Shown here: one piece after another, positions 16,552 through 23,282 of the stretch | Layout of the letters: each line of letters opens with the position of its first letter | Numbering within the stretch: position 1 is the stretch's first letter | Assembly: GCA_937142855.1 (NCBI GenBank) | Contig: CAKZQZ010000048.1 | Location: 1 to 35,797 of the forward strand | From: an uncultured Alphaproteobacteria bacterium | GTDB lineage: Bacteria > Pseudomonadota > Alphaproteobacteria > Puniceispirillales > Marisalimonadaceae | Direction: 5' to 3' | DNA: 35,797 bases | Position numbers and translations under genes: made by a program | The notes under the pieces: model-generated | What the model was told of the DNA's origin: nothing | Database searches by the model: none | Seen by the model: the letters and a program-made list of their open reading frames with translations, nothing else

Positions 16552-17355
16552 TTAACCATCAATAAGTCTCTTAGAGATGTCAATTTCTGTTTGAAGTAAC
16601 CGTGAAACACCGGAAAAAGCTTGCTGAGTTTTCAACATAGTTACCATTTCTGACGTAATATCAACATTTGCTCTTTCTAGATTTCCAGCGTTAATCTTCC
16701 CAAAAGAGCCGTTCATAGGTATTCCAAACGTAGGTAATCCAGATTTATTATTATTTTGAAAGCGGTTGTTTCCTACTGGTGTTAGTCCAGGACCATTTAC
16801 AAAAGAAGCTAATGCGAAACTACCAATAACGACTTCTTCATCAAGTCCGTATGTTGCCGTTATTTTGCCGTTAGACGCTACATTAACATTTGAAATAATT
16901 GAGGTTGTTTGATCAGCGTTTTGCTTTGTTGTTGGAATTATTAAATTTTTTAAAACAGCTTTTTCATCTCCTAAGAAACCCATAACTTTCAATCCATCAT
17001 TTGTAACCACTTCACCTTTTGAAGTAATATTAAATGAGCCATCTCTTGTAAAAAAAGGTGTGTCTACTTGATCACCTTGTATTACTGGAAAAAACCCAGT
17101 ACCGGTAATAGCAAGATCAAGCGCCCCTCCAGTTTCTTGAAGTGAACCTTGACTCATTTGTATACGAGGATCGCTTATCCCAACACCCTGACCAGAAAAT
17201 GTGTCTGGGTCTGTAGATTTATGAATAGAATAAATATGTTCAAAATTTGCGGTACTTTTTTTAAAAGCTGTACTATTTGCGTTAGCAATATTATTAGAGA
17301 CTATACCCATTTCTCTTGAGTTAGCATTTAAAGCACTTTTTAAAATTGATAACAT
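16552..17355 (-). CDS. FlgE/FlgF/FlgG-family rod or hook protein
   Basis: An axial flagellar protein of 267 residues. The N-terminal rod/hook motif is clear (MGIVSNNIANANSTAFKKS, about 17-35). It is followed by GSLQETGGALDLAITGTGFF, FFTRDGSFNI and a C-terminal ERANVDITSEMVTMLKTQQAFSGVSRLL. Its size fits FlgF or FlgG (about 240-265). The N-terminus lacks the usual FlgG ANNLANVNTTGFKR wording, and it stands outside flgBCDE, so I leave the subtype open; FlgF or a short FlgE paralogue are the main options. It has its own sigma-54 promoter at 17383-17398, which puts it in the same expression class as flgBCDE. Confidence 0.88.
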   Translation of the reverse strand: MLSILKSALNANSREMGIVSNNIANANSTAFKKSTANFEHIYSIHKSTDPDTFSGQGVGISDPRIQMSQGSLQETGGALDLAITGTGFFPVIQGDQVDTPFFTRDGSFNITSKGEVVTNDGLKVMGFLGDEKAVLKNLIIPTTKQNADQTTSIISNVNVASNGKITATYGLDEEVVIGSFALASFVNGPGLTPVGNNRFQNNNKSGLPTFGIPMNGSFGKINAGNLERANVDITSEMVTMLKTQQAFSGVSRLLQTEIDISKRLIDG

Positions 17356-17382
17356 GTAATAACTCCTATAGGATTATTAGAG

Positions 17383-17398
17383 AGCAATATTTATGCCA
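17383..17398 (-). promoter_or_regulatory. sigma-54 promoter of the FlgE/F/G-family gene
   Basis: Minus-strand TGGCATAAATATTGCT with exact GG-N10-GC spacing, about 28 nt upstream of the ATG at 17355. It is the fourth copy of the TGGCAT-N5-YTGC pattern in the window. Confidence 0.88.
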
Positions 17399-17498
17399 TT
17401 GACTTTTTGTAGAATAAAATTTTATAAACAAAATATTATTTTGATCGTATTGTTGTTTAGTCGTTGATATTTTTTTAACATCTGGGGAAATTTCAAAA

Positions 17499-17897
17499 AT
17501 GAGTTTATCAACTAAGAGTACAGAGTTAATAAAAATCGATGATAAAAAATCAAATCTTCCTATTAAGTTTAATCCTAATGAAATTAACCAAGCATTACAA
17601 TTAGTTGATAAGGACTTATATTTAAAAAATAGAGAGGATGTTAAAAAGTACTTACCTGACATATTAGGTAGAGTTTTAGCAAGAATTTGGATTGATAAAA
17701 CATTTAAGGAAGATTTTAAATCAAATCCTAATGATGTTTTGAATGAAAATGGTGTTTTTTTACCTGAAGATATGATTTTAGAGTTTCAAAAGCCAAACTC
17801 TGATAGACCTAAAATTATAGTTTATGAAAAAAAGCAAAATTCCAATTTCAAGGTTAGAGTTGTTCAATTACAGTTAGTTATGTTGGCAGGCAGGTAA
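17499..17897 (+). CDS. NHLP-like (nitrile-hydratase-type leader) protein, orphan
   Basis: A 132-residue protein behind a GGGGAAA ribosome site (17484-17490). Residues 57-110 resemble the NHLP leader family of ribosomal peptide (RiPP) precursors: VLARIWIDKTFKEDF, SNPNDVLNENGVFLPED and a closing beta strand PKIIVYE. The family pattern, from memory, is AxxWxDxxFxxxLxxDPxxxLxExGxxxP. The final 20 or so residues (KVRVVQLQLVMLAGR) would be the core-like tail. No cysteine is present in the protein, so it is neither a nitrile hydratase metal site nor a lanthipeptide-type core. No YcaO, LanM or C39 peptidase gene is in the window. Whether it is a RiPP precursor or a repurposed NHLP fold is open. Confidence 0.6.
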   Translation: MSLSTKSTELIKIDDKKSNLPIKFNPNEINQALQLVDKDLYLKNREDVKKYLPDILGRVLARIWIDKTFKEDFKSNPNDVLNENGVFLPEDMILEFQKPNSDRPKIIVYEKKQNSNFKVRVVQLQLVMLAGR

Positions 17898-17900
17898 ACT

Positions 17901-18536
17901 TTGTTAAGCTATTTAAATAGTTGTTTCAAAAATTTTAAATATATAAGTTTTATTTTTTTATACCTTTTCTGTTTTTCTTTTTCAGATCAAACTTTAGCCA
18001 ATGAACAGAATAAAAATTTAGAAAATGTTTATAAGCTTCTTCAAGAAAAAAACTTTAAGGATGGGTTAAAGGAACTTCAAATTTTATGTGAAGATAATAA
18101 TATACAAGCTCAGCTTTTATTTTCTAAAATTTTGTTTTCAGGTGATTTGACCCCTCAAGATTTTGAGAATTCTTATTTTTGGTCATCATCTGCATTACTT
18201 GGTGGATTAAAAAAATCAGAAATTATAATAGAAAAATTAAATAATTATCTTTCCGAAGATAAAATAGTAAAAATCAAGGACAATTTAAAAGTTTTTTTAG
18301 AAAAAAAAGCTCTTAATGGAGATAAACGAGCAATAATTCAAATTGCAAAATTTTATGAAATATTTTTAGAACCAGCAGACTTTGTTAATGCTTATACATG
18401 GTATAGTATTGCGGTTGCTCAGGGTATAAAAACGGCAAAAACTAAAAGAGATGAGCTTATAAATGAGCTTAATGAGAAAGATTTACTTGAAGCTCAAACA
18501 TTATCAATTAAGCTGTTTAAGCAAATTAATAATTAA
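17901..18536 (+). CDS. secreted Sel1-like repeat protein
   Basis: A 211-residue protein starting with TTG at 17901, 3 nt after the NHLP-like stop; CAGG at 17891-17894 is the likely ribosome site and no ATG lies in the first 35 codons. A signal peptide (about 1-34, YISFIFLYLFCFSFS) is followed by helical repeats of the Sel1/TPR type. Recognisable repeat pieces are AQLLFSKILFSGDL, NSYFWSSSALLGG, AIIQIAKFYEIF and NAYTWYSIAVAQG. Sel1 proteins are usually protein-interaction scaffolds. It is tightly coupled to the upstream NHLP-like gene, so they probably work together, but no function can be given. Confidence 0.75.
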   Translation: MLSYLNSCFKNFKYISFIFLYLFCFSFSDQTLANEQNKNLENVYKLLQEKNFKDGLKELQILCEDNNIQAQLLFSKILFSGDLTPQDFENSYFWSSSALLGGLKKSEIIIEKLNNYLSEDKIVKIKDNLKVFLEKKALNGDKRAIIQIAKFYEIFLEPADFVNAYTWYSIAVAQGIKTAKTKRDELINELNEKDLLEAQTLSIKLFKQINN

Positions 18537-18547
18537 TGGAGATATTT

Positions 18548-18736
18548 ATGAAATGTAAAGTTCATTGGTTAATTGATGGCCTTGTAGAAATTGAAGCTGA
18601 TAATATTGATAATGCAGAAAAAATTATTAAAGATAAAATTGAAGCTTTTATAAAAAGTAATTCTGACTTTTTTGAAGAAATTGGAGCAAAAGCTGTTCAA
18701 GGTCAAGCCTATTTACCAGGTACCGACGAAAAATAA
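18548..18736 (+). CDS. small conserved-looking protein, unknown
   Basis: A 62-residue cytoplasmic protein with a good ribosome site (TGGAGATA, 18537-18544) before the ATG at 18548. The start MKCKVHWLIDGLVEIEADNI followed by NAEKIIKDKI resembles many small proteins with a beta-beta-alpha layout (strand, turn, EADNxxxAExI helix), but I cannot name a family. It starts 12 nt after the Sel1 gene stop and belongs to the same four-gene run. Confidence 0.65.
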   Translation: MKCKVHWLIDGLVEIEADNIDNAEKIIKDKIEAFIKSNSDFFEEIGAKAVQGQAYLPGTDEK

Positions 18737-18749
18737 TTTGGAGTAAATT

Positions 18750-19049
18750 TTGTTTAATATCAAAACTAGTAATTTAATTAATTTGCTTTCAATTTTGTTA
18801 GCTACATTTTTATATTCATCACATTCCTTTTCAAAAGGTAAAATATATGGAAATTCTAAAACGCTCTCTAAAGAGTATATAAAGTATGAAAAATGTAGAT
18901 TGAAAGAGACCTTAATAAATATCAAAGATGGCCAAAAAGATGGGTATAAATGTGTTTATAAAAGACAAGGTCGGGGTAAAGACATTACAGTTTTTCAGCC
19001 CTCAGCAATATGTCAAAAGTCATTTAAATGCAAAACTGAAATACAATAA
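18750..19049 (+). CDS. secreted small cysteine-containing protein, unknown
   Basis: A 99-residue protein that most likely starts with TTG at 18750, because GGAG (18740-18743) lies 6 nt upstream. The N-terminal 30 residues form a signal peptide (ILLATFLYSSHSFS). The mature part is basic and has four cysteines (KCRLKE, YKCVYK, ICQKS, FKCKTE), consistent with two disulphides in the periplasm. No family is recognised. It is the last gene of the run 17499-19049. Confidence 0.6.
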   Translation: MFNIKTSNLINLLSILLATFLYSSHSFSKGKIYGNSKTLSKEYIKYEKCRLKETLINIKDGQKDGYKCVYKRQGRGKDITVFQPSAICQKSFKCKTEIQ

Positions 19050-19179
19050 TACATTTATAAACCACAATATCTTACTAGTAAAAAAATATCTTATACTAGA
19101 TATGGTATGAAAAAGAAAAAATACCTATTAATATCAATTAGTTATAGTTATTCCTTTTGAAATCCATTAGTATAATAGT

Positions 19180-19542
19180 ATGGATAATTATGAGATAAAT
19201 ATATTAAGACGCAATGGTAACTGGAATAAAATTACACAGAATGACGATGTAATGAACAATAATGAATTACATAATGAAAAAAAATTAGAAAATAAAAATC
19301 ATAATGATTATGAACATTTAAATGATGATTTTAAATTTTATTTAAAACAAGTTAGTTCGATTATAAATAAAATTGAAAGTTTAGAAGAAGAAAAAAATAA
19401 TTTAAAAATTCAACTTAAAACCTACGAGGTAGAATTTATAAACAAAAAAAAAGATACAGAAAATAAGATAAATTTAATGACCGAGGAACGAGATATCCTT
19501 GATAAGACTATTAATGTAATTAAAAATTTGAAATCTATTTAA
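19180..19542 (+). CDS. coiled-coil protein upstream of parA-like gene
   Basis: A 120-residue, Asn/Lys/Glu-rich protein. The N-terminal third is low-complexity and hydrophilic; residues about 45-118 form a coiled coil with heptad leucines (SIINKIESLEEEKNNLKIQL, then TENKINLMTEERDILDKT). No ribosome site is visible, and a TATAAT lies only 3 nt before the ATG, so the true start may be internal (ATG at 19252). It lies 16 nt before a ParA-type ATPase. A coiled-coil adaptor paired with a ParA protein is typical of systems that position cellular structures, which is the working inference. Confidence 0.65.
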   Translation: MDNYEINILRRNGNWNKITQNDDVMNNNELHNEKKLENKNHNDYEHLNDDFKFYLKQVSSIINKIESLEEEKNNLKIQLKTYEVEFINKKKDTENKINLMTEERDILDKTINVIKNLKSI

Positions 19543-19558
19543 TTTAGCGGAGGTAAAG

Positions 19559-20332
19559 ATGTCTAAAATTAAGACTAAACCATTAAATGATGCTAAATCT
19601 ATTTTTGTTGCAAATGTAAAAGGCGGTGTTGGTAAAAGCACATTATCAATTATGCTAGCAAGAGAGTTAGCAGAAAGAATGCCTCCACAAAACATAACAG
19701 TAATTGATACAGATTTACAAAGAACCGCTACTGAGTTTTTAACAAACAGTAACCCAGAAATAAATGTTGAGTTTCTACCAATCACACCTGCCTTTGAAAA
19801 TACAAATATTTCTCTTGTACAGCAGTTTATTAAACAAAACGAGTTTAGACCTGGACATGTAGTGATTGTTGATACTCCTGCAGGAAGTTCTCAAAGATTA
19901 TGGAATTTAGTTGCCGAAGGATATGCTGTTTTAATTCCGACTACTCTAAGTAATGCGGACCTTTTACCTACCGAAAATTTTATTAGGAGTATAGATAAAG
20001 TTAAAGCGAGATATGGCAAATACCACCCGCACTTAATAGTATGCCCAAATAAGATACCCTTTGGTCAAAAGGATTTTTCAGTAATGGCAGATAGATTGAA
20101 TAATCACGATGTGGTAATTGGCCCTGCTTTAAGAGATCTAGCTAGTGTTAGACATTTTTATAATGGAAAGGCAGAAAAGTGGGAAAACAAATCAAATAGT
20201 AATGCACAGTCCGACTTCGAACAATTTGGATCATTTATTGAAAAATATGTTTTAAATGGTGAGTTAGATAAAATTTATAATAAAAATAATACGTCTAAAA
20301 ATGTTATTCCGTTTGGAAAGACTAGTAATTAG
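19559..20332 (+). CDS. ParA-family ATPase
   Basis: A 257-residue Walker-type ATPase with GCGGAGGTAAAG ribosome site. Deviant Walker A KGGVGKST is at 21-28, Walker A' DTDLQRT starts at residue 50 and Walker B VIVDTPAG ends at 109. ParA proteins form nucleotide-dependent gradients on the nucleoid or poles to segregate plasmids or place large complexes such as chemotaxis arrays. No ParB gene or parS site is seen nearby, and the only close partner is the coiled-coil protein 16 nt upstream. The location among flagellar genes favours a role in positioning a motility or chemotaxis structure over chromosome segregation (inference). Confidence 0.88.
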   Translation: MSKIKTKPLNDAKSIFVANVKGGVGKSTLSIMLARELAERMPPQNITVIDTDLQRTATEFLTNSNPEINVEFLPITPAFENTNISLVQQFIKQNEFRPGHVVIVDTPAGSSQRLWNLVAEGYAVLIPTTLSNADLLPTENFIRSIDKVKARYGKYHPHLIVCPNKIPFGQKDFSVMADRLNNHDVVIGPALRDLASVRHFYNGKAEKWENKSNSNAQSDFEQFGSFIEKYVLNGELDKIYNKNNTSKNVIPFGKTSN

Positions 20333-20498
20333 ATTGTAACCTATTACCTAACTGACTTACCCATTTCTCAGTTGCTATAAAAGGTAATTGAGATTGAATA
20401 TCTCTTTTTTTGTTTACTATAATTTTGTCTACAAATAGATTTTCTTCCGATCTATTTTCAGTAGTTTTGAAATTTTCTTCTTTAAATAACTCGTTCAT
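20322..20498 (-). CDS. possible 58-residue ORF, unknown
   Basis: A short minus-strand frame opening at ATG 20498-20496 and ending TAG at 20324-20322, overlapping the end of the parA-like gene by 11 nt. The protein is charged at its N-terminus (ELFKEENFKTTENRSEEN) with a C-terminal stretch (QLPFIATEKWVSQLG) that looks like a short helix. No strong ribosome site precedes it. It would fill most of the 242-nt space between the parA-like gene and the next ORF. The balanced composition, with no odd residues, is in its favour, but this is only a candidate. Confidence 0.4.
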   Translation of the reverse strand: MNELFKEENFKTTENRSEENLFVDKIIVNKKRDIQSQLPFIATEKWVSQLGNRLQSNY

Positions 20499-20574
20499 GT
20501 ATAATTTTACGTCATAAATAAAATTTTGTTTAATTTAACCGTAAACATTATTATGAGTTATATGGAAAATAGTA

Positions 20575-20784
20575 ATGAATAAAGAAGAAGTTGAGGATCA
20601 AGTTTTAAAAAAGATTAATTTAATACTCGCTGAATTTGAATGTTATGAAAAACCTTTGGTGAATTCCAATGGCGATATTATTATTAAAAACAAAATAGTA
20701 AAAGCACCGAATAAGGAGAAATTAATTTTAACAAATATTTTTAAACAGATAATTGCGAATGATATAAAAAAAAACAGGGCTTAA
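20575..20784 (+). CDS. hypothetical small protein
   Basis: A 69-residue basic protein with no membrane segment or signal peptide. It is predicted mostly helical with a short central strand pair (NSNGDIIIKNKIV). I recognise no family. The stop codon falls inside the inverted repeat at 20774-20793. GGAA upstream is a weak ribosome site. The coding potential is moderate. Confidence 0.5.
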   Translation: MNKEEVEDQVLKKINLILAEFECYEKPLVNSNGDIIIKNKIVKAPNKEKLILTNIFKQIIANDIKKNRA

Positions 20785-20793
20785 AAGCCCTGT
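20766..20793 (-). terminator. rho-independent terminator of the 26-residue ORF
   Basis: Perfect inverted repeat ACAGGGCTT / AAGCCCTGT (20774-20782 and 20785-20793) with a 2-nt centre. Read on the minus strand it is followed by a run of 8-9 T (complement of 20766-20774), a classic terminator for minus-strand transcripts. On the plus strand the following bases (TTCGTATTT) make a weaker one, though it could also end transcription of the gene at 20575-20784. Confidence 0.8.
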
Positions 20794-20822
20794 TCGTATT
20801 TAATTAAGAATATGAACCTTAA

Positions 20823-20903
20823 TTAGAGTGCATATTTTATCAAAGGCTGCTCTGATAAATTAAAAACCTTATAGGAACACATTCCATAAAAAATACTAGA
20901 CAT
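20823..20903 (-). CDS. 26-residue ORF with an extended Shine-Dalgarno sequence
   Basis: Minus-strand ATG at 20903-20901 to TAA at 20825-20823, encoding 26 residues beginning MSSIFYGMCSYKV. The ATG is 4 nt after AAAGGAGGTGGTCT (or its GGAGG core 9 nt upstream). That sequence matches the complement of the conserved 16S rRNA 3' tail (AAAGGAGGTGATCC) at 12 of 14 positions. A strong terminator follows 30 nt after the stop. The pairing of a near-perfect ribosome site with a private terminator makes a small translated gene or a leader-type element likely. The peptide is neutral to weakly cationic with one Cys and no clear membrane helix. I recognise no family. Confidence 0.65.
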   Translation of the reverse strand: MSSIFYGMCSYKVFNLSEQPLIKYAL

Positions 20904-21009
20904 CAGACCACCTCCTTTACTGTTTGTTAAAAAAATCATAATAGTATAATTAATTTTAAAAAACAATGTTTCAGAGGTTTTAGCAATAATTTAGAAACAG
21001 GAAAATTTT

Positions 21010-21396
21010 ATGAAAAATAATAAAGAGACAAAAACATATAGAGCCGGCGATGTAATTTATTCTCATAATGATCCTGCAGAATTTATTTTTTTAATACATA
21101 GTGGGAAAGTAAGAATTGAGTCTAAACATGGCTTAGAATTAGGAATATTAGAAACTGGAGAAATATTTGGTGAAGTTGGCCATATAATTGAGTCTCCAAG
21201 AACAGTAACAGCTGTAGCTGTTACTAATTCAATAATCAGAGTTATAGATGAGAAGACAGTTAAAGAAAAAATGAATAAAGCTGACCCCGTTTTAGCAGCA
21301 ATCATTAGAGGCTTGTCTCTTAGAATAGGAGATGCAAACGCCTTAGCTGAAAAGCACTGGCTAGAGCTAAGTTTATACAAATCGCTTGGTAAATAA
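21010..21396 (+). CDS. cyclic-nucleotide-binding-fold protein
   Basis: A 128-residue protein consisting of one CAP/PKA-type sensor domain. The N-terminus reads YRAGDVIYSHNDPAEFIFLIHSG, the middle GILETGEIFGEVGHI and the ligand-pocket loop SPRTVTAVAVTNS. The phosphate-binding cassette keeps FGE...R(T), the residues that normally hold cyclic nucleotide. A helical C-terminal part follows, but no helix-turn-helix DNA-binding domain, so it is not a CRP-type regulator. It lies 34 nt upstream of fliL, suggesting it may link a cyclic nucleotide or related ligand to the motor (inference). Confidence 0.8.
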   Translation: MKNNKETKTYRAGDVIYSHNDPAEFIFLIHSGKVRIESKHGLELGILETGEIFGEVGHIIESPRTVTAVAVTNSIIRVIDEKTVKEKMNKADPVLAAIIRGLSLRIGDANALAEKHWLELSLYKSLGK

Positions 21397-21430
21397 GAAA
21401 TTTTTATATTTATAAAAAAAAGAAACTTAT

Positions 21431-22039
21431 ATGGCAGATCAAACAAAATCATTAAAATCTAAAATAATGAATATAAAAAATTTATATTTATATTTAATAG
21501 GTCTTATCTCTTCTATTTTAACATTATTATTTTTTTACTTTAGCAATCAAATTATTAAAGAAGAAAAAAAAGTAGAAGAAAAAGTTGATATTTACAAAGT
21601 AGCTAAAGAAGAAGCGATAAAATTAGGTAGGTTAGAACCTGATGAAAAACCGATAGTTCAAGAAATTGGCCCTGATGGGAAAGTTATAATACCTACACTA
21701 TCATATGTAGATATAGGAGGTATGGGTGAAAATTCAAATAAAAGTTTTTGGACAAATATACCCAACTCAAAATCTTTCATTAGTTTTGATCTAGTTCTCT
21801 CTTCCTATAAAGGTGAAAAATTAACAGACTATCTAACAGATTATGATGCTGATTTGAGACAAATTGTATATAACGAAATTGGCAAAAAGAAATTAAAAGA
21901 ATTTGATGGTAGTGAAGGTAAGAAAAAATTACTTGAGAATATAAAAAATGAATTTAATGCCTATTTTGATGACAAAGAGTTAGAACCTGTTGTGTTTGGA
22001 GCATATTTTAAAGTTTTTGCAATTACGACTAGAGGCTAA
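21431..22039 (+). CDS. fliL: flagellar motor-associated protein FliL
   Basis: FliL is a single-pass inner-membrane protein around the stator units of the flagellar motor. The 202-residue product has a cytoplasmic N-terminus, one transmembrane helix at about 18-38, then a charged linker. The periplasmic FliL domain starts near residue 105 (FISFDLVLSSYKGEKL) and continues with DYDADLRQIVYNEIG, FDGSEGKKKLLENIKNEF and VVFGAYFKVFAI. The domain order and the DLR segment match the family. It is separated from other fli genes here. It converges directly on the threonine synthase-like gene (0 nt gap). Confidence 0.85.
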   Translation: MADQTKSLKSKIMNIKNLYLYLIGLISSILTLLFFYFSNQIIKEEKKVEEKVDIYKVAKEEAIKLGRLEPDEKPIVQEIGPDGKVIIPTLSYVDIGGMGENSNKSFWTNIPNSKSFISFDLVLSSYKGEKLTDYLTDYDADLRQIVYNEIGKKKLKEFDGSEGKKKLLENIKNEFNAYFDDKELEPVVFGAYFKVFAITTRG

Positions 22040-23266
22040 TCAATTAAAAATCTGATAATTTATTTTTTTATCCTTATCTAACTTATTAGTTACTGGTGGC
22101 AATGGATATTTTAGGCCAGTTGCGCAATTAAAAAGTACAACTTTATCTGACTTTGTAATTAAGTTTTGAGATAATGCTTTTTCATATGCGCTCATTGTAG
22201 CAGCCCCCTCAGGACATAAAAAACACCCATCTGTATTTGCTACTCTATCTCTACTTTTCATTATTTCTTCATCAGAAATAGCTATAGCAAAACCCTTACT
22301 TTCATTGACTGCCCTTATAATCAGAAAATCTCCTACAGCAATAGGCACTCTTATTCCAGCAGCTTTTGTAAAAGCATTTTCCCATAAAGGTGCATGTTCT
22401 TCACCATTTTCCCAAGCTTTTACTATAGGGGCGCACCCTTCTGCTTGGACCGCTACCATTTTAGGAAGATTTCCTTTTATCCAGCCAAGCTCTTTGAGTT
22501 CTAGAAAAGCTTTCCACATACCAATCAAACCAGTACCTCCTCCCGTTGGATAGAAAATGACATCAGGTAATTCCCAATTTAACTGTTCAGCCAATTCTAA
22601 ACCCATAGTCTTTTTGCCTTCTATCCGGTAAGGCTCTTTAAGAGTTGAAACATCAAACCATCCTACAGACTCCTTACCTTCTCCAACTATTCTGCCACAA
22701 TCATTGATAAGCCCATTCACTAAGAAAGTTTCAGCACCTAAAGACTGTATTTCTCTTACATTTATATCTGGTGTGTCATCTGGACAAAACACTGTTGATT
22801 TAATATTTGCGTGTGTAGCGTAGGCTGCCATTGCAGCACCAGCATTTCCGTTAGTGGGGATTGCAAGATGATTTAATTTAAATTGCTTTGCCATTGATAC
22901 TGCTAAGCATAAACCCCTAGCTTTAAAAGAACCTGTTGGAAGTCGTCCTTCGTCTTTTACCAACACGCACCCTTTATCTTTTTCATTATAACTAACTGAG
23001 TGTTTTAGTTTTATTAATGGTGTGATGACTTCTCCAAGAGACACTCTATCATCTGGATTTTTGACTGGCAAAAGAGAAGAATAACGCCAAAGTCCATTTG
23101 TTTTGGAATTCGTAATGTCATCTCTACTAACTTCGTTTTTTAATTTTTCTAAGTCGTAACGTACTAATAAGGGTCTGCCTACTTCTGATAATCCATGAAT
23201 TTTATTTGCTTCGTATTTTTTGCCCGTCATGGAGCATTCAAGATGAGTTACGTAATAGTTATCCAT
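22040..23266 (-). CDS. thrC: threonine synthase-like PLP enzyme
   Basis: A fold-type II PLP-dependent enzyme of 408 residues. The PLP lysine is K115 in GSFKARG, and the phosphate-cradle loop YPTGGGTGLIGMW is near residue 240. The opening VTHLECSMTGKKYEAN and the length are like class 2 threonine synthases, which make threonine from O-phosphohomoserine. It is 16 nt downstream of a tartrate dehydrogenase-like gene and so probably shares its transcript. That partner is unrelated to threonine biosynthesis, so a side activity such as a hydroxy-amino-acid lyase is a possible alternative. Confidence 0.82.
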   Translation of the reverse strand: MDNYYVTHLECSMTGKKYEANKIHGLSEVGRPLLVRYDLEKLKNEVSRDDITNSKTNGLWRYSSLLPVKNPDDRVSLGEVITPLIKLKHSVSYNEKDKGCVLVKDEGRLPTGSFKARGLCLAVSMAKQFKLNHLAIPTNGNAGAAMAAYATHANIKSTVFCPDDTPDINVREIQSLGAETFLVNGLINDCGRIVGEGKESVGWFDVSTLKEPYRIEGKKTMGLELAEQLNWELPDVIFYPTGGGTGLIGMWKAFLELKELGWIKGNLPKMVAVQAEGCAPIVKAWENGEEHAPLWENAFTKAAGIRVPIAVGDFLIIRAVNESKGFAIAISDEEIMKSRDRVANTDGCFLCPEGAATMSAYEKALSQNLITKSDKVVLFNCATGLKYPLPPVTNKLDKDKKINYQIFN

Positions 23267-23282
23267 TTTAAGCCTTATTTAT

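Noticed and set aside
20341-20420. Possible plus-strand terminator GAGAT..ATCTC followed by TTTTTTT (20390-20411) after the parA-like gene
   Set aside because: The stem is only 5 bp and AT-rich, and it lies inside the candidate minus-strand ORF; not strong enough to list.
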